From CAYOEZ01 sp964402955 (GTDB lineage: Bacteria; Chloroflexota; DTOL01; DAOUCN01), in NCBI GenBank assembly GCA_964402955.1, contig CAYOEZ010000263.1, forward strand, positions 1-6,106: a DNA stretch of 6,106 nt. The letters are read 5' to 3'. The number at the start of each line of letters is the position of its first letter. The first letter of the stretch is position 1. Position numbers and translations under genes: made by a program. The notes beneath the pieces were generated by a model that searched no databases, was not told where the DNA came from, and saw nothing but the letters and a program-made list of their open reading frames with translations. This document shows positions 1 through 5,925 of the stretch, one piece after another.

Positions 1-70
1 GCAGTAGCCCTCAATACAAGAGACGACATTCATCCAAAAAGATGACGCTCACCCTACGGCTTTCGGCATA

Positions 71-100
71 TTGACAATTCGCCGCCACTTGTGATATATT
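71..100 (+). promoter_or_regulatory. Sigma70-type promoter of the SAM-cycle operon
   Basis: A perfect -35 hexamer TTGACA lies at 71-76 and a 5/6 -10 hexamer TATATT at 95-100, separated by 18 bases. A TG one base upstream of the -10 (92-93) makes it an extended -10. Transcription would be expected to begin near A107, about 20 bases before the first aptamer helix, which is where an S-box leader promoter should sit. Position and near-consensus sequence support each other; the start site itself is inferred. Confidence 0.8.
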
Positions 101-129
101 CTCGCCACAATTGAATAAGCGTGCGGACG

Positions 130-240
130 CTCTTATCACGAGAGGTGGAGGGACTGGCCCGATGAAGCCCGGCAACCAGACTGCGTTGCAGTCCAGGTGC
201 CAATTCCGTCAGGACGTACTGCGATCCTGAAAGATGAGAG
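130..240 (+). promoter_or_regulatory. SAM-I (S-box) riboswitch aptamer
   Basis: This leader RNA binds S-adenosylmethionine. The S-box core is directly readable: GAGAGGTGGAGGGACTGGCC from 140, then the GATGAAGCCCGGCAACC block at 161-177 and GGTGCCAATTCC at 196-207. Helix P1 pairs 130-137 with 233-240 (8 pairs, one G:U). P3 pairs 179-184 with 188-193 around a 3-base loop. P4 pairs 209-214 with 225-230 around a 10-base loop. The closing AAAGATGAGAG at 230-240 is typical of the family. Established knowledge: SAM binding stabilises P1 and turns downstream genes off. The location between a promoter and an operon containing metK and ahcY agrees with this. The identification rests on conserved core sequence and helices read by eye. 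Confidence 0.97.
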
Positions 241-272
241 TTCTACTGGTCACTATTGAGACTTCTCTCATC
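233..272 (+). promoter_or_regulatory. Antiterminator helix of the SAM riboswitch
   Basis: Bases 233-240 (GATGAGAG), the 3' strand of aptamer helix P1, are exactly complementary to 265-272 (CTCTCATC), giving 8 uninterrupted Watson-Crick pairs. Bases 265-267 also belong to the 5' strand of the downstream terminator stem, so this helix and the terminator compete. Without SAM, P1 opens, the antiterminator forms and polymerase reads into mtnA. With SAM, 233-240 is held in P1 and the terminator folds. The pairing is seen in the sequence; the switching mechanism follows from the S-box family. Confidence 0.9.
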
Positions 273-292
273 GCGCGAGAAGTCTCTTTTTC
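258..292 (+). terminator. Riboswitch-controlled intrinsic terminator
   Basis: A perfect 10-bp stem pairs GAGACTTCTC (258-267) with GAGAAGTCTC (277-286) around a 9-base loop. It is followed immediately by five T residues (287-291), giving a canonical rho-independent terminator 55 bases before the mtnA start codon. It is the expression platform of the upstream SAM-I aptamer, acting as a conditional attenuator for the whole operon. Confidence 0.95.
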
Positions 293-332
293 TATTTGTA
301 CTGCGACCGGCGCGCCTGCCGGCCCTTTCTGC

Positions 333-338
333 GAGGAG
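333..338 (+). promoter_or_regulatory. mtnA ribosome binding site
   Basis: GAGGAG lies 8 bases upstream of the ATG at 347 and decides the mtnA start. The reading frame is open further upstream to a TTG at 296, but that codon has no Shine-Dalgarno sequence and sits just after the terminator U-tract. A small hairpin, CCGGC (307-311) with GCCGG (318-322), stands between the terminator and this site. It leaves the site itself exposed, so no translational control is evident. Confidence 0.8.
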
Positions 339-346
339 TTTGTATC

Positions 347-1387
347 ATGCGCACGGTTTACTGGGACAATGGCATAGTAAAGTTGATTGATCAGACGCGT
401 CTGCCCCATGAGACCGTTGTTGTCGAGTGCCGCGACTACCACCAGGTTGCTCAGGCCATCACCACCATGCAGGTGCGCGGCGCGCCGGCCATCGGCGTGA
501 CCGCTGCCTTTGGCATCGCCCTGGGCGCGCAACAGAGCAAAGCCACACAAACCGTCGCACTCCTTGCTGATATAGACCGGATCGCCGCCGAGCTGCGTAC
601 AACGCGGCCGACGGCAGTCAATCTATTCTGGGCAATCGAGCGCATGTGCAAGGTTGCCGCCGCCACAGCGCAGGCGACAGGCAGCGTGCAAGCTGTACGC
701 GACGCGCTCCTGGCCGAGGCGCTGCAGATGGCCGAGGACGACATTGCCATCAACAAGCGCATGGGCGCATTTGGCGCAGAGCTGATCAAAGACGGCGACA
801 GCATCCTCACCCACTGCAACACTGGTGGGCTGGCTGCGGTCGACTATGGCACTGCGCTGGGCATGATTCGCGCCGCCTGGGAGCAGGGCAAGCGCATTCA
901 CGTCTTCGTCGACGAGACGCGCCCGTTCCTGCAAGGGGCGCGGCTCACGGCATGGGAGCTCATGCAACTGGGCATCCCCATGACCCTCATTACCGACAAC
1001 ATGGCAGGGCACTTTATGGCGCGCGGCAAGGTCAATCTCGTCACATTGGGCGCAGACCGCATTGCCGCCAACGGCGACGCTGCCAACAAGATCGGCACCT
1101 ACTCACTCTCCATCCTGGCCAAAGAACATGGCATACCATTCTATGTCGTGGCGCCGACATCGACTGTTGACCTATCTTTGCCATCTGGCGACGCCATTCC
1201 CATCGAAGAGCGCGATCCCAATGAGGTAGCCAGCATCCAGGGCATACGCATCGCTCCTGAGGGCGTGCACGCCGCCCATCCTGCCTTCGATGTCACACCG
1301 CAGCGCTACATCAGCGCCATCGTGACTGAGAACGGCATCGCCCGCCAGCCCTTTGTCGAGAGCCTTGCCAAACTCGTTCGCCGCTAG
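347..1387 (+). CDS. mtnA: S-methyl-5-thioribose-1-phosphate isomerase
   Basis: This cytosolic aldose-ketose isomerase converts 5-methylthioribose-1-phosphate to methylthioribulose-1-phosphate in the methionine salvage pathway. The 346-residue protein has the usual length and is collinear with the family (eIF-2B alpha/beta/delta-like fold). Visible blocks are VRGAPAIGVTAAFG (43-56), NLFWAIERM (92-100), LTHCNTGGLA (154-163), VDETRPFLQGARLTAWEL (188-205), TDNMAG (216-221), GADRIAANGDAANKIGTY (235-252) and the APTST/IEERDP region (269-291). Cys157 and Asp237 match the catalytic Cys160 and Asp240 described for the Bacillus subtilis enzyme. The ATG at 347 is chosen because a Shine-Dalgarno sequence precedes it and the protein then begins like the family. 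It is first in the operon behind the SAM riboswitch, and the next gene starts 36 bases after its stop. Known paralogues act on 5-deoxyribose-1-phosphate with the same catalytic residues, so that substrate cannot be excluded; no mtnP, mtnB/C/D or aldolase gene is in view. Confidence 0.95.
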   Translation: MRTVYWDNGIVKLIDQTRLPHETVVVECRDYHQVAQAITTMQVRGAPAIGVTAAFGIALGAQQSKATQTVALLADIDRIAAELRTTRPTAVNLFWAIERMCKVAAATAQATGSVQAVRDALLAEALQMAEDDIAINKRMGAFGAELIKDGDSILTHCNTGGLAAVDYGTALGMIRAAWEQGKRIHVFVDETRPFLQGARLTAWELMQLGIPMTLITDNMAGHFMARGKVNLVTLGADRIAANGDAANKIGTYSLSILAKEHGIPFYVVAPTSTVDLSLPSGDAIPIEERDPNEVASIQGIRIAPEGVHAAHPAFDVTPQRYISAIVTENGIARQPFVESLAKLVRR

Positions 1388-1423
1388 GCCAACACAGGAG
1401 AATCAACGGAGGTCAATCCCGTC

Positions 1424-2371
1424 ATGCGTATTGTCATCAGCGGCTCCATCGCCTATGACTACATCATGTTCTTCCCTGGCTTCTTCAAGGATCACATCCT
1501 GCCCGATCAACTGCAGAATCTGAGCGTCAGCTTCCTGGTTGATTCGCTCAAGCGGCAGCGGGGCGGGTGCGCTCCCAACATCGCCTACAACTGCGGCCTG
1601 CTCGGCGAGCGCGCCACCGTGATGGGCGCTGTCGGCCAGGACTTCGGCGACTATCGGGCGTGGCTCGACGCGCATGGCGTGGACACCTCGGCCATTCGCG
1701 AAATCGCCGACGAGTTCACCTCGTCGTTTTTCGTCAACACCGACCGCGACAACAGCCAGATCGCCAGTTTCTACACCGGCGCCATGCGCATGGCGCGTGA
1801 TCTCTCCTTCCACGACCTGCCCTACCGGGAGATCGCCATCGCCGTCATTTCGCCCAACGATCCCGACGCCATGCGCCGCCACGCGCGCGAGTGCCAGGAA
1901 CTCCACATCCCATACATCTATGATCCCAGCCAGCAGATCATCCGCCTCGATGGCAAGGATCTGCTCGACGGCGTGTGCGGAGCCAACGTCCTGATCTGCA
2001 ACGACTACGAATTTGAGATGATCAGAAACAAGACCGCGCTCTCGACACAGCAGTTGGAGTCGCTGGCGCCTGTCGTCATTGTCACACAGGGCAAAGAGGG
2101 ATCGACGATCGTCACAAACGGAGAGCGCTATCACATCCCGGTCGTCGAGCCGCGCCAGGTCGCTGATCCGACGGGGGTCGGCGATGCCTATCGTGCCGGT
2201 CTCATCAAAGGCATCTTGCACGGCTATTCCTGGCCCACGACGGGACGCATGGGCAGCCTTGCCGCCGCCTACTGTCTGGAAGAGCACGGCACACAGAACC
2301 ACAGCTACACCTATGCTGACTACCTGGCTCGCTACAGAGCAACCTTTGGCGAGGCGCCAGAGCTGGGTTGA
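1424..2371 (+). CDS. PfkB/ribokinase-family kinase, possibly adenosine kinase
   Basis: This 315-residue cytosolic ATP-dependent small-molecule kinase has the usual length for the ribokinase superfamily. The N-terminus MRIVISGSIAYDYIMFFPG is the first beta strand and substrate region. GGCAPNIAYNCGLLG (47-61) is the PfkB signature-1 area, followed by GAVGQDFGDYRAWL (68-81). DPTGVGDAYRAGL (248-260) is signature 2, containing the anion hole and the expected catalytic base Asp254; the usual GAGD reads GVGD here, a conservative change. The start is fixed by CGGAGGT (1407-1413), 10 bases before the ATG. Substrate cannot be read from the motifs. Adenosine is the most economical inference, since AhcY from the same operon releases adenosine and a kinase would remove it as AMP. 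Alternatives are another nucleoside or a sugar. The classical methylthioribose kinase MtnK has an unrelated, aminoglycoside-phosphotransferase-like fold, so this gene is not mtnK. The family call is firm; the substrate is tentative. Confidence 0.88.
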   Translation: MRIVISGSIAYDYIMFFPGFFKDHILPDQLQNLSVSFLVDSLKRQRGGCAPNIAYNCGLLGERATVMGAVGQDFGDYRAWLDAHGVDTSAIREIADEFTSSFFVNTDRDNSQIASFYTGAMRMARDLSFHDLPYREIAIAVISPNDPDAMRRHARECQELHIPYIYDPSQQIIRLDGKDLLDGVCGANVLICNDYEFEMIRNKTALSTQQLESLAPVVIVTQGKEGSTIVTNGERYHIPVVEPRQVADPTGVGDAYRAGLIKGILHGYSWPTTGRMGSLAAAYCLEEHGTQNHSYTYADYLARYRATFGEAPELG

Positions 2372-2412
2372 CAGCATCCATTCACGGTTGAAATGTGATA
2401 GATGCCAACTAC

Positions 2413-2487
2413 GTGGGGGCGCTGCTTGCTGCGCCCGTCTGCGTCGTCTCGATAGCGCGGGTCTGGCGCAGCAAGCAGCGCCCCTAC
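2413..2487. repeat. REP/BIME-like palindromic repeat (two inverted units)
   Basis: Two 23-base arms, 2413-2435 and 2465-2487, are inverted copies matching at 22 of 23 positions; the single difference would be a G:U pair in RNA. They flank a 29-base spacer. Each arm is also a smaller palindrome: GGGCGC (2417-2422) with GCGCCC (2431-2436) in the left arm, and GGCGC (2465-2469) with GCGCC (2478-2482) in the right. On the minus strand the right unit begins with GTAG (2487-2484), the foot found on REP elements that are moved by RAYT/TnpA-REP transposases; the left unit begins GTGG. It fills the 146-base gap between the kinase and GNAT genes. No T-tract follows it, so it is not an intrinsic terminator. 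Arms and symmetry are seen; the REP classification is inference, and no second copy occurs in this window. Confidence 0.8.
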
Positions 2488-2517
2488 CTCAACAACAGTC
2501 CCATACGTGAGAGCATG

Positions 2518-3357
2518 ATGCACATTCGTACGCTGTCCGGCAAGACCGAAATCCTTCCCATTCTCGCTGCCGATCGTCTGTACGCGGCCTATCCGCTGGC
2601 AGACCTATCGGATGGTCTCTTCGAGCAATGCGAGTGGGTGGTTGCAGAACGAGACGGGCCCGTCGCCCTGGCGATGACCTTCAATGGGCTGGCGACGCCG
2701 TCGCTGTTCGTCATGGGGCAAAGCGACGGGGTGAGCGCGATTCTGCGCAGCAGGCTCCATGTGCACGAGACTCATCTAACCCTACGCCTGGAACACGAGC
2801 AGGCCGTCGCCAGCGTCTACCGTTTGAGCGATGTGCGCCAGATGTTTCGCATGTATGTAGACAGGCAAAGCTTCAAGGCTTCGTCACTACAGACGATTCG
2901 CCTGCACAGCAGCGACCTGAGTGCGTTGAATGAGCTCTACAGGTGGGGCGGCCCTGGCTACTTCGCCGCCTATCAGCTTGAACAGGGCGTGTACTACGGA
3001 GCACTGGAGAACGGCAAGCTGATCTCCGCTGCCGGTACGCATGTAGTGGCGCCTGAGTACGGCATTGCCGCCGTCGGCAACGTGTACACCCACCCGGACT
3101 ACCGTGGTCGTGGCTTTGCGACGGCCTGCACCGCCGCAGTGACTGCCGATTTGCTCGATATGGGCTGCGCGACGGTGGTGCTAAACGTGCGGCAAAACAA
3201 TACCCCGGCTGTACGAGCCTACCAGCAGCTCGGTTATACCGTCCATTGCCCGTACATTGAAGCACGCGGGCAACGACTGGGCACAATCGGACAGATTGTC
3301 CATCGTGTACTTGGACAGAACCCGACGAAAACACAGGAAACAGACGACGTTCTGTAA
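2518..3357 (+). CDS. GNAT-family N-acetyltransferase, substrate unknown
   Basis: This 279-residue protein has a C-terminal GNAT (acetyl-CoA-dependent acyltransferase) domain. Motif A reads AVGNVYTHPDYRGRGFATA, with the acetyl-CoA pyrophosphate-binding RGRGFA at 196-201. Motif B, NNTPAVRAYQQLGY, spans 227-240. The first ~130 residues show no motif I recognise and may be a degenerate second GNAT-like half, as in other ~280-residue members. No signal peptide or membrane segment is evident. The frame is open upstream to a GTG at 2395, but that stretch only translates the palindromic repeat. Tandem ATGs at 2515 and 2518 follow GTGAGAG (2507-2513); 2518 has the better spacing and 2515 would add one Met. 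Its TAA overlaps the ahcY ribosome binding site, so it appears to be co-transcribed with the SAM-cycle genes. Its target, whether a small molecule or protein, cannot be told from sequence. Confidence 0.88.
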   Translation: MHIRTLSGKTEILPILAADRLYAAYPLADLSDGLFEQCEWVVAERDGPVALAMTFNGLATPSLFVMGQSDGVSAILRSRLHVHETHLTLRLEHEQAVASVYRLSDVRQMFRMYVDRQSFKASSLQTIRLHSSDLSALNELYRWGGPGYFAAYQLEQGVYYGALENGKLISAAGTHVVAPEYGIAAVGNVYTHPDYRGRGFATACTAAVTADLLDMGCATVVLNVRQNNTPAVRAYQQLGYTVHCPYIEARGQRLGTIGQIVHRVLGQNPTKTQETDDVL

Positions 3358-3361
3358 GGAG
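3356..3361 (+). promoter_or_regulatory. ahcY ribosome binding site overlapping the GNAT stop codon
   Basis: AAGGAG uses the last two bases of the GNAT stop codon TAA (3355-3357) and lies 8 bases before the ahcY ATG at 3370. The stop and start are only 12 bases apart, so ribosomes finishing the GNAT frame are placed directly on the ahcY site. This suggests translational coupling and ties the GNAT gene physically to the SAM cycle. Confidence 0.8.
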
Positions 3362-3369
3362 TAAGCTCA

Positions 3370-4629
3370 ATGGTTAAGCACGACGTGAAAGACCTGGGCC
3401 TGGCGCCCAAAGGCAAGCTGCGCATCGAGTACGCTGAAGCAGAGATGCCGGTCTTGCGCCTCATCCGCTCCCGCTTTGAAAAGGAAAAGCCGTTCAAGGG
3501 GCTGCGCATGTCTGCCTGCCTGCACGTGACCACCGAAACGGCAAACCTGGCGTTGACACTGGTTGCAGGCGGCGCCGATCTGGTGCTCTGCGCCTCCAAC
3601 CCGCTCTCGACGCAGGACGATGTGGCCGCATCATTGGTCGCAGACTATGGCATCCCGACCTACGCTATCAAAGGCGAAGACGGCGTAACCTACTACAAGC
3701 ATCTCGAGGCTGCCATCGCTCACAAGCCCAACCTGACGATGGATGACGGCGCCGACCTGGTCGCCAGCTTGCACCAGAACCACGCCAACCTGATCCCCAA
3801 CGTGCTCGCCGGCACCGAGGAGACGACGACCGGCGTCATCCGCCTGCGGGCCATGGCGCAGGATGGAGCTCTCAAGTTCCCCATTCTCGCCGTCAACGAG
3901 GCCGACACCAAACATCTGTTCGATAACCGCTATGGTACGGGCCAGAGCACGCTCGATGGCGTCATTCGCGCCACCAATCTTCTGATCGCCGGCAAGAACG
4001 TCGTCGTCTGCGGCTACGGCTGGTGTGGCCGCGGCGTCGCCATGCGCGCCCGTGGCCACGGCGCCATCGTCATCGTCACCGAAGTTGACCCCATCCGTGC
4101 CCTGGAAGCAGCTATGGACGGCTACCTGGTCATGCCCATCAGCGAAGCCGCCAAGATCGGCGACATCTTCGTTACGGCCACCGGCGACATCAACGTCATC
4201 GACGAGGCGCACCTGAAGCTGCTCAAGAACGGCGCTGTCCTCGCCAACACCGGCCACTTCAATGTCGAGATCAACATCCCGGCGCTGGAAAAGCTGGCGA
4301 AAAGCAAGCGCCATGTGCGCGAATTTGCCGAGGAGTACGAATACGCCGATGGCCGCCGCGTCTTTCTGCTCGGCGAAGGCCGCCTCATCAACCTGGCTGC
4401 CGCTGAAGGTCACCCGGCATCGGTCATGGACATGAGCTTCGCCAACCAGGCGCTCGGCAGCGAATACATGATCACGCGCGGCAAGACGCTCACGCCTGCT
4501 GTCTACGTCATTCCCAAAGACATCGACCGTGAGATCGCCCGCCTCAAGCTGCACAGCATGGGCCGCTCCATCGATACCCTCACAGCCGAACAGGAGAAAT
4601 ACCTGGCGTCGTGGAAAGAGGGGACGTAA
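3370..4629 (+). CDS. ahcY: Adenosylhomocysteinase (SAH hydrolase)
   Basis: This NAD-dependent cytosolic enzyme reversibly cleaves S-adenosyl-L-homocysteine to homocysteine and adenosine, relieving product inhibition of methyltransferases. The 419-residue protein shows the full family pattern. Substrate-domain features are ACLHVTTET (His52, Thr54, Glu56, Thr57), NPLSTQDD (77-84), DDG (Asp126), EETTTGV (Glu151) and TKHLFDN with Lys181, Asp185 and Asn186, matching human Asp131, Glu156, Lys186, Asp190 and Asn191. The Rossmann NAD loop is GYGWCGRG (Gly215, Gly217, Gly220), with Glu238 at the NAD-ribose position. TGHFNVE (His296) and EGHPASVMDMSFANQAL (346-362) complete the active site. It is shorter than the ~430-470-residue mammalian/proteobacterial form. 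It ends at WKEGT without the KPDHYRY-type tail and has NPLSTQD rather than NIFSTQD, so it belongs to the Thermotoga/archaeal-like type. The block before the catalytic Lys reads Asn-Glu (176-177) where Asn-Asp is usual. Confidence 0.97.
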   Translation: MVKHDVKDLGLAPKGKLRIEYAEAEMPVLRLIRSRFEKEKPFKGLRMSACLHVTTETANLALTLVAGGADLVLCASNPLSTQDDVAASLVADYGIPTYAIKGEDGVTYYKHLEAAIAHKPNLTMDDGADLVASLHQNHANLIPNVLAGTEETTTGVIRLRAMAQDGALKFPILAVNEADTKHLFDNRYGTGQSTLDGVIRATNLLIAGKNVVVCGYGWCGRGVAMRARGHGAIVIVTEVDPIRALEAAMDGYLVMPISEAAKIGDIFVTATGDINVIDEAHLKLLKNGAVLANTGHFNVEINIPALEKLAKSKRHVREFAEEYEYADGRRVFLLGEGRLINLAAAEGHPASVMDMSFANQALGSEYMITRGKTLTPAVYVIPKDIDREIARLKLHSMGRSIDTLTAEQEKYLASWKEGT

Positions 4630-4641
4630 AGAACTCAACAG

Positions 4642-4677
4642 CAACTGACCAGAAATCTTGTGTGTAGTGGTCAGTTG
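4642..4677 (+). promoter_or_regulatory. Intergenic hairpin between ahcY and metK
   Basis: CAACTGACCA (4642-4651) and TGGTCAGTTG (4668-4677) form a perfect 10-bp inverted repeat around a 16-base loop, 12 bases after the ahcY stop and 33 bases before the metK ATG. The downstream sequence AACGGACAATCAAAAC has no T-tract, so it is not a canonical intrinsic terminator. It could be an mRNA processing or stability element, a partial attenuator, or a protein-binding operator. The pairing is seen directly; the role is unknown. Confidence 0.7.
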
Positions 4678-4693
4678 AACGGACAATCAAAAC

Positions 4694-4706
4694 AAGGAGA
4701 GAGGAG
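4694..4706 (+). promoter_or_regulatory. metK double ribosome binding site
   Basis: Two purine-rich Shine-Dalgarno sequences lie in tandem: AAGGAG (4694-4699) and GAGGAG (4701-4706), the second 4 bases before the ATG at 4711. They select 4711 over the TTG at 4660, which lies in the loop of the preceding hairpin and has no such site. A strong site fits a gene that needs high expression at the distal end of an operon. Confidence 0.75.
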
Positions 4707-4710
4707 TAAC

Positions 4711-5925
4711 ATGAACGATACAACCTTCATGCGTTCGCGCCAGCTCTTCCTGACATCAGAGTCGGTGACCGAGGGACATCCCGACAAGCTGTGCGATCAG
4801 GTCGCAGATTCCATCCTGGACGCCATTCTTGCGCAGGACCCAAAAGCACGCGTTGCCTGCGAGGCATGCGCCACCACCGGCCTGGTTGTTCTCATTGGCG
4901 AAATCACGACCACCTGCTATGTCGACATGGGCCAGATCACGCGCAACACAATTCGTGACATCGGCTATACGCGCGCCAAGTACGGTTTCGACAACGAGAC
5001 CTGCGGCGTCATGGTTTCGATCAAGGAACAGTCTCCCGACATTGCCATGGGCGTTAACACGGCGCTCGAAGCCAGGGGCCACGAGATGACAGACGCTGAA
5101 GTCGAAGCGATTGGCGCTGGCGACCAGGGGATGATGGTGGGCTTCGCCTGCAACGAGACGGCAGAGCTGATGCCGCTCACCATCATGCTTGCACACAAGC
5201 TCTGCAAACAACTTGCACTCGTGCGCAAGAACGGAACCCTCCCCTATCTCCGCCCCGACGGCAAGGCACAGGTCACCGTGGAGTATAGCTTCGGCAAGCC
5301 AGTGCGCGTGGATACGATTGTCGTTGCTGCCCAGCACGACAAGGCCATCACGCACGACCGTCTGGAAGCGGACATCAAGCACGAGGTGATCGACAAAGTC
5401 ATCCCCGCCAACTTGCTCGACGGCAAGACCAAGTACTACATCAACGCCACCGGCAGCTTCGTCATCGGCGGACCGATGGGAGACTCTGGCCTGACCGGCC
5501 GCAAGATCATTGTCGACACCTATGGCGGCATCGCCCGCCATGGCGGCGGCTCTTTCTCCGGCAAGGACCCAACCAAGGTTGACCGCTCCGCTTCGTATGC
5601 AGCGCGCTGGGTCGCCAAGAACCTGGTGGCCGCCGGCATCGCCGATCGGCTCGAGATCCAGCTTTCGTACGCCATTGGCGTTGCCCATCCGCTGTCCATG
5701 ATGGTCGAGACGTTTGGCACTGGCCGCTTCGCTGACGAGAAGATCGTTGAGCTGATCAACAAGAACTTCGACCCGCGCCCGGGCGCCATCATCCGCGATC
5801 TGCGCCTGCGCCGCCCCATCTACCGCGCGACCTCGGCCTACGGCCACTTCGGCCGCACAGACATCGACGCTCCCTGGGAAGTCACAGACAAGGCCGACAC
5901 CCTGCGCAAGCAGGCCGGGCTGTAG
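4711..5925 (+). CDS. metK: S-adenosylmethionine synthetase
   Basis: MetK (methionine adenosyltransferase) condenses methionine and ATP to SAM, releasing phosphate and pyrophosphate in the cytosol; the family usually acts as a homotetramer. The 404-residue protein has standard length for the bacterial type, plus about 9 extra residues before the first conserved block. Motifs in order are SESVTEGHPDKLCDQVADSI from 16 (His23 and Asp25, equivalent to E. coli His14 and Asp16), GEITTTCYVDM, GAGDQGMMVG (135-144, ATP region), FVIGGPMGDSGLTGRK (Arg264 and Lys265) and GGGSFSGKDPTKVDRS (278-293, the P-loop-like block with Lys285, Lys289 and Asp291). All residues expected for ATP, Mg/K and phosphate binding are present. 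It is last in the operon, 81 bases after ahcY, and is followed by a strong terminator. Its product is the ligand of the riboswitch at the operon head, giving direct feedback. Confidence 0.98.
   Translation: MNDTTFMRSRQLFLTSESVTEGHPDKLCDQVADSILDAILAQDPKARVACEACATTGLVVLIGEITTTCYVDMGQITRNTIRDIGYTRAKYGFDNETCGVMVSIKEQSPDIAMGVNTALEARGHEMTDAEVEAIGAGDQGMMVGFACNETAELMPLTIMLAHKLCKQLALVRKNGTLPYLRPDGKAQVTVEYSFGKPVRVDTIVVAAQHDKAITHDRLEADIKHEVIDKVIPANLLDGKTKYYINATGSFVIGGPMGDSGLTGRKIIVDTYGGIARHGGGSFSGKDPTKVDRSASYAARWVAKNLVAAGIADRLEIQLSYAIGVAHPLSMMVETFGTGRFADEKIVELINKNFDPRPGAIIRDLRLRRPIYRATSAYGHFGRTDIDAPWEVTDKADTLRKQAGL

Noticed and set aside
296..346. N-terminal extension of mtnA from a TTG at 296
   Set aside because: It starts next to the riboswitch terminator U-tract, has no Shine-Dalgarno site and adds residues not typical of the family. 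The ATG at 347 has GAGGAG at proper spacing.
1403..2377. Long minus-strand open frames opposite the kinase, ahcY and metK (for example 3631-4686 and 4756-5847)
   Set aside because: They are antisense shadows created by high-GC codon use. The plus-strand genes have clear family motifs and ribosome binding sites, and the antisense products show no recognisable domain.
2368..2403. Possible internal promoter with a perfect TTGACA at 2368-2373
   Set aside because: The hexamer overlaps the kinase stop codon and no reasonable -10 lies 16-19 bases downstream (AAATGT at 17 bases); GATAGA is too far away.
2395..2517. N-terminal extension of the GNAT gene from a GTG at 2395
   Set aside because: The extension merely translates the palindromic repeat, and tandem ATGs at 2515/2518 follow a plausible, if weak, ribosome binding site.
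4660..4710. metK start at TTG 4660
   Set aside because: It lies in the loop of the intergenic hairpin without a Shine-Dalgarno site. The ATG at 4711 has a double purine-rich site directly upstream.
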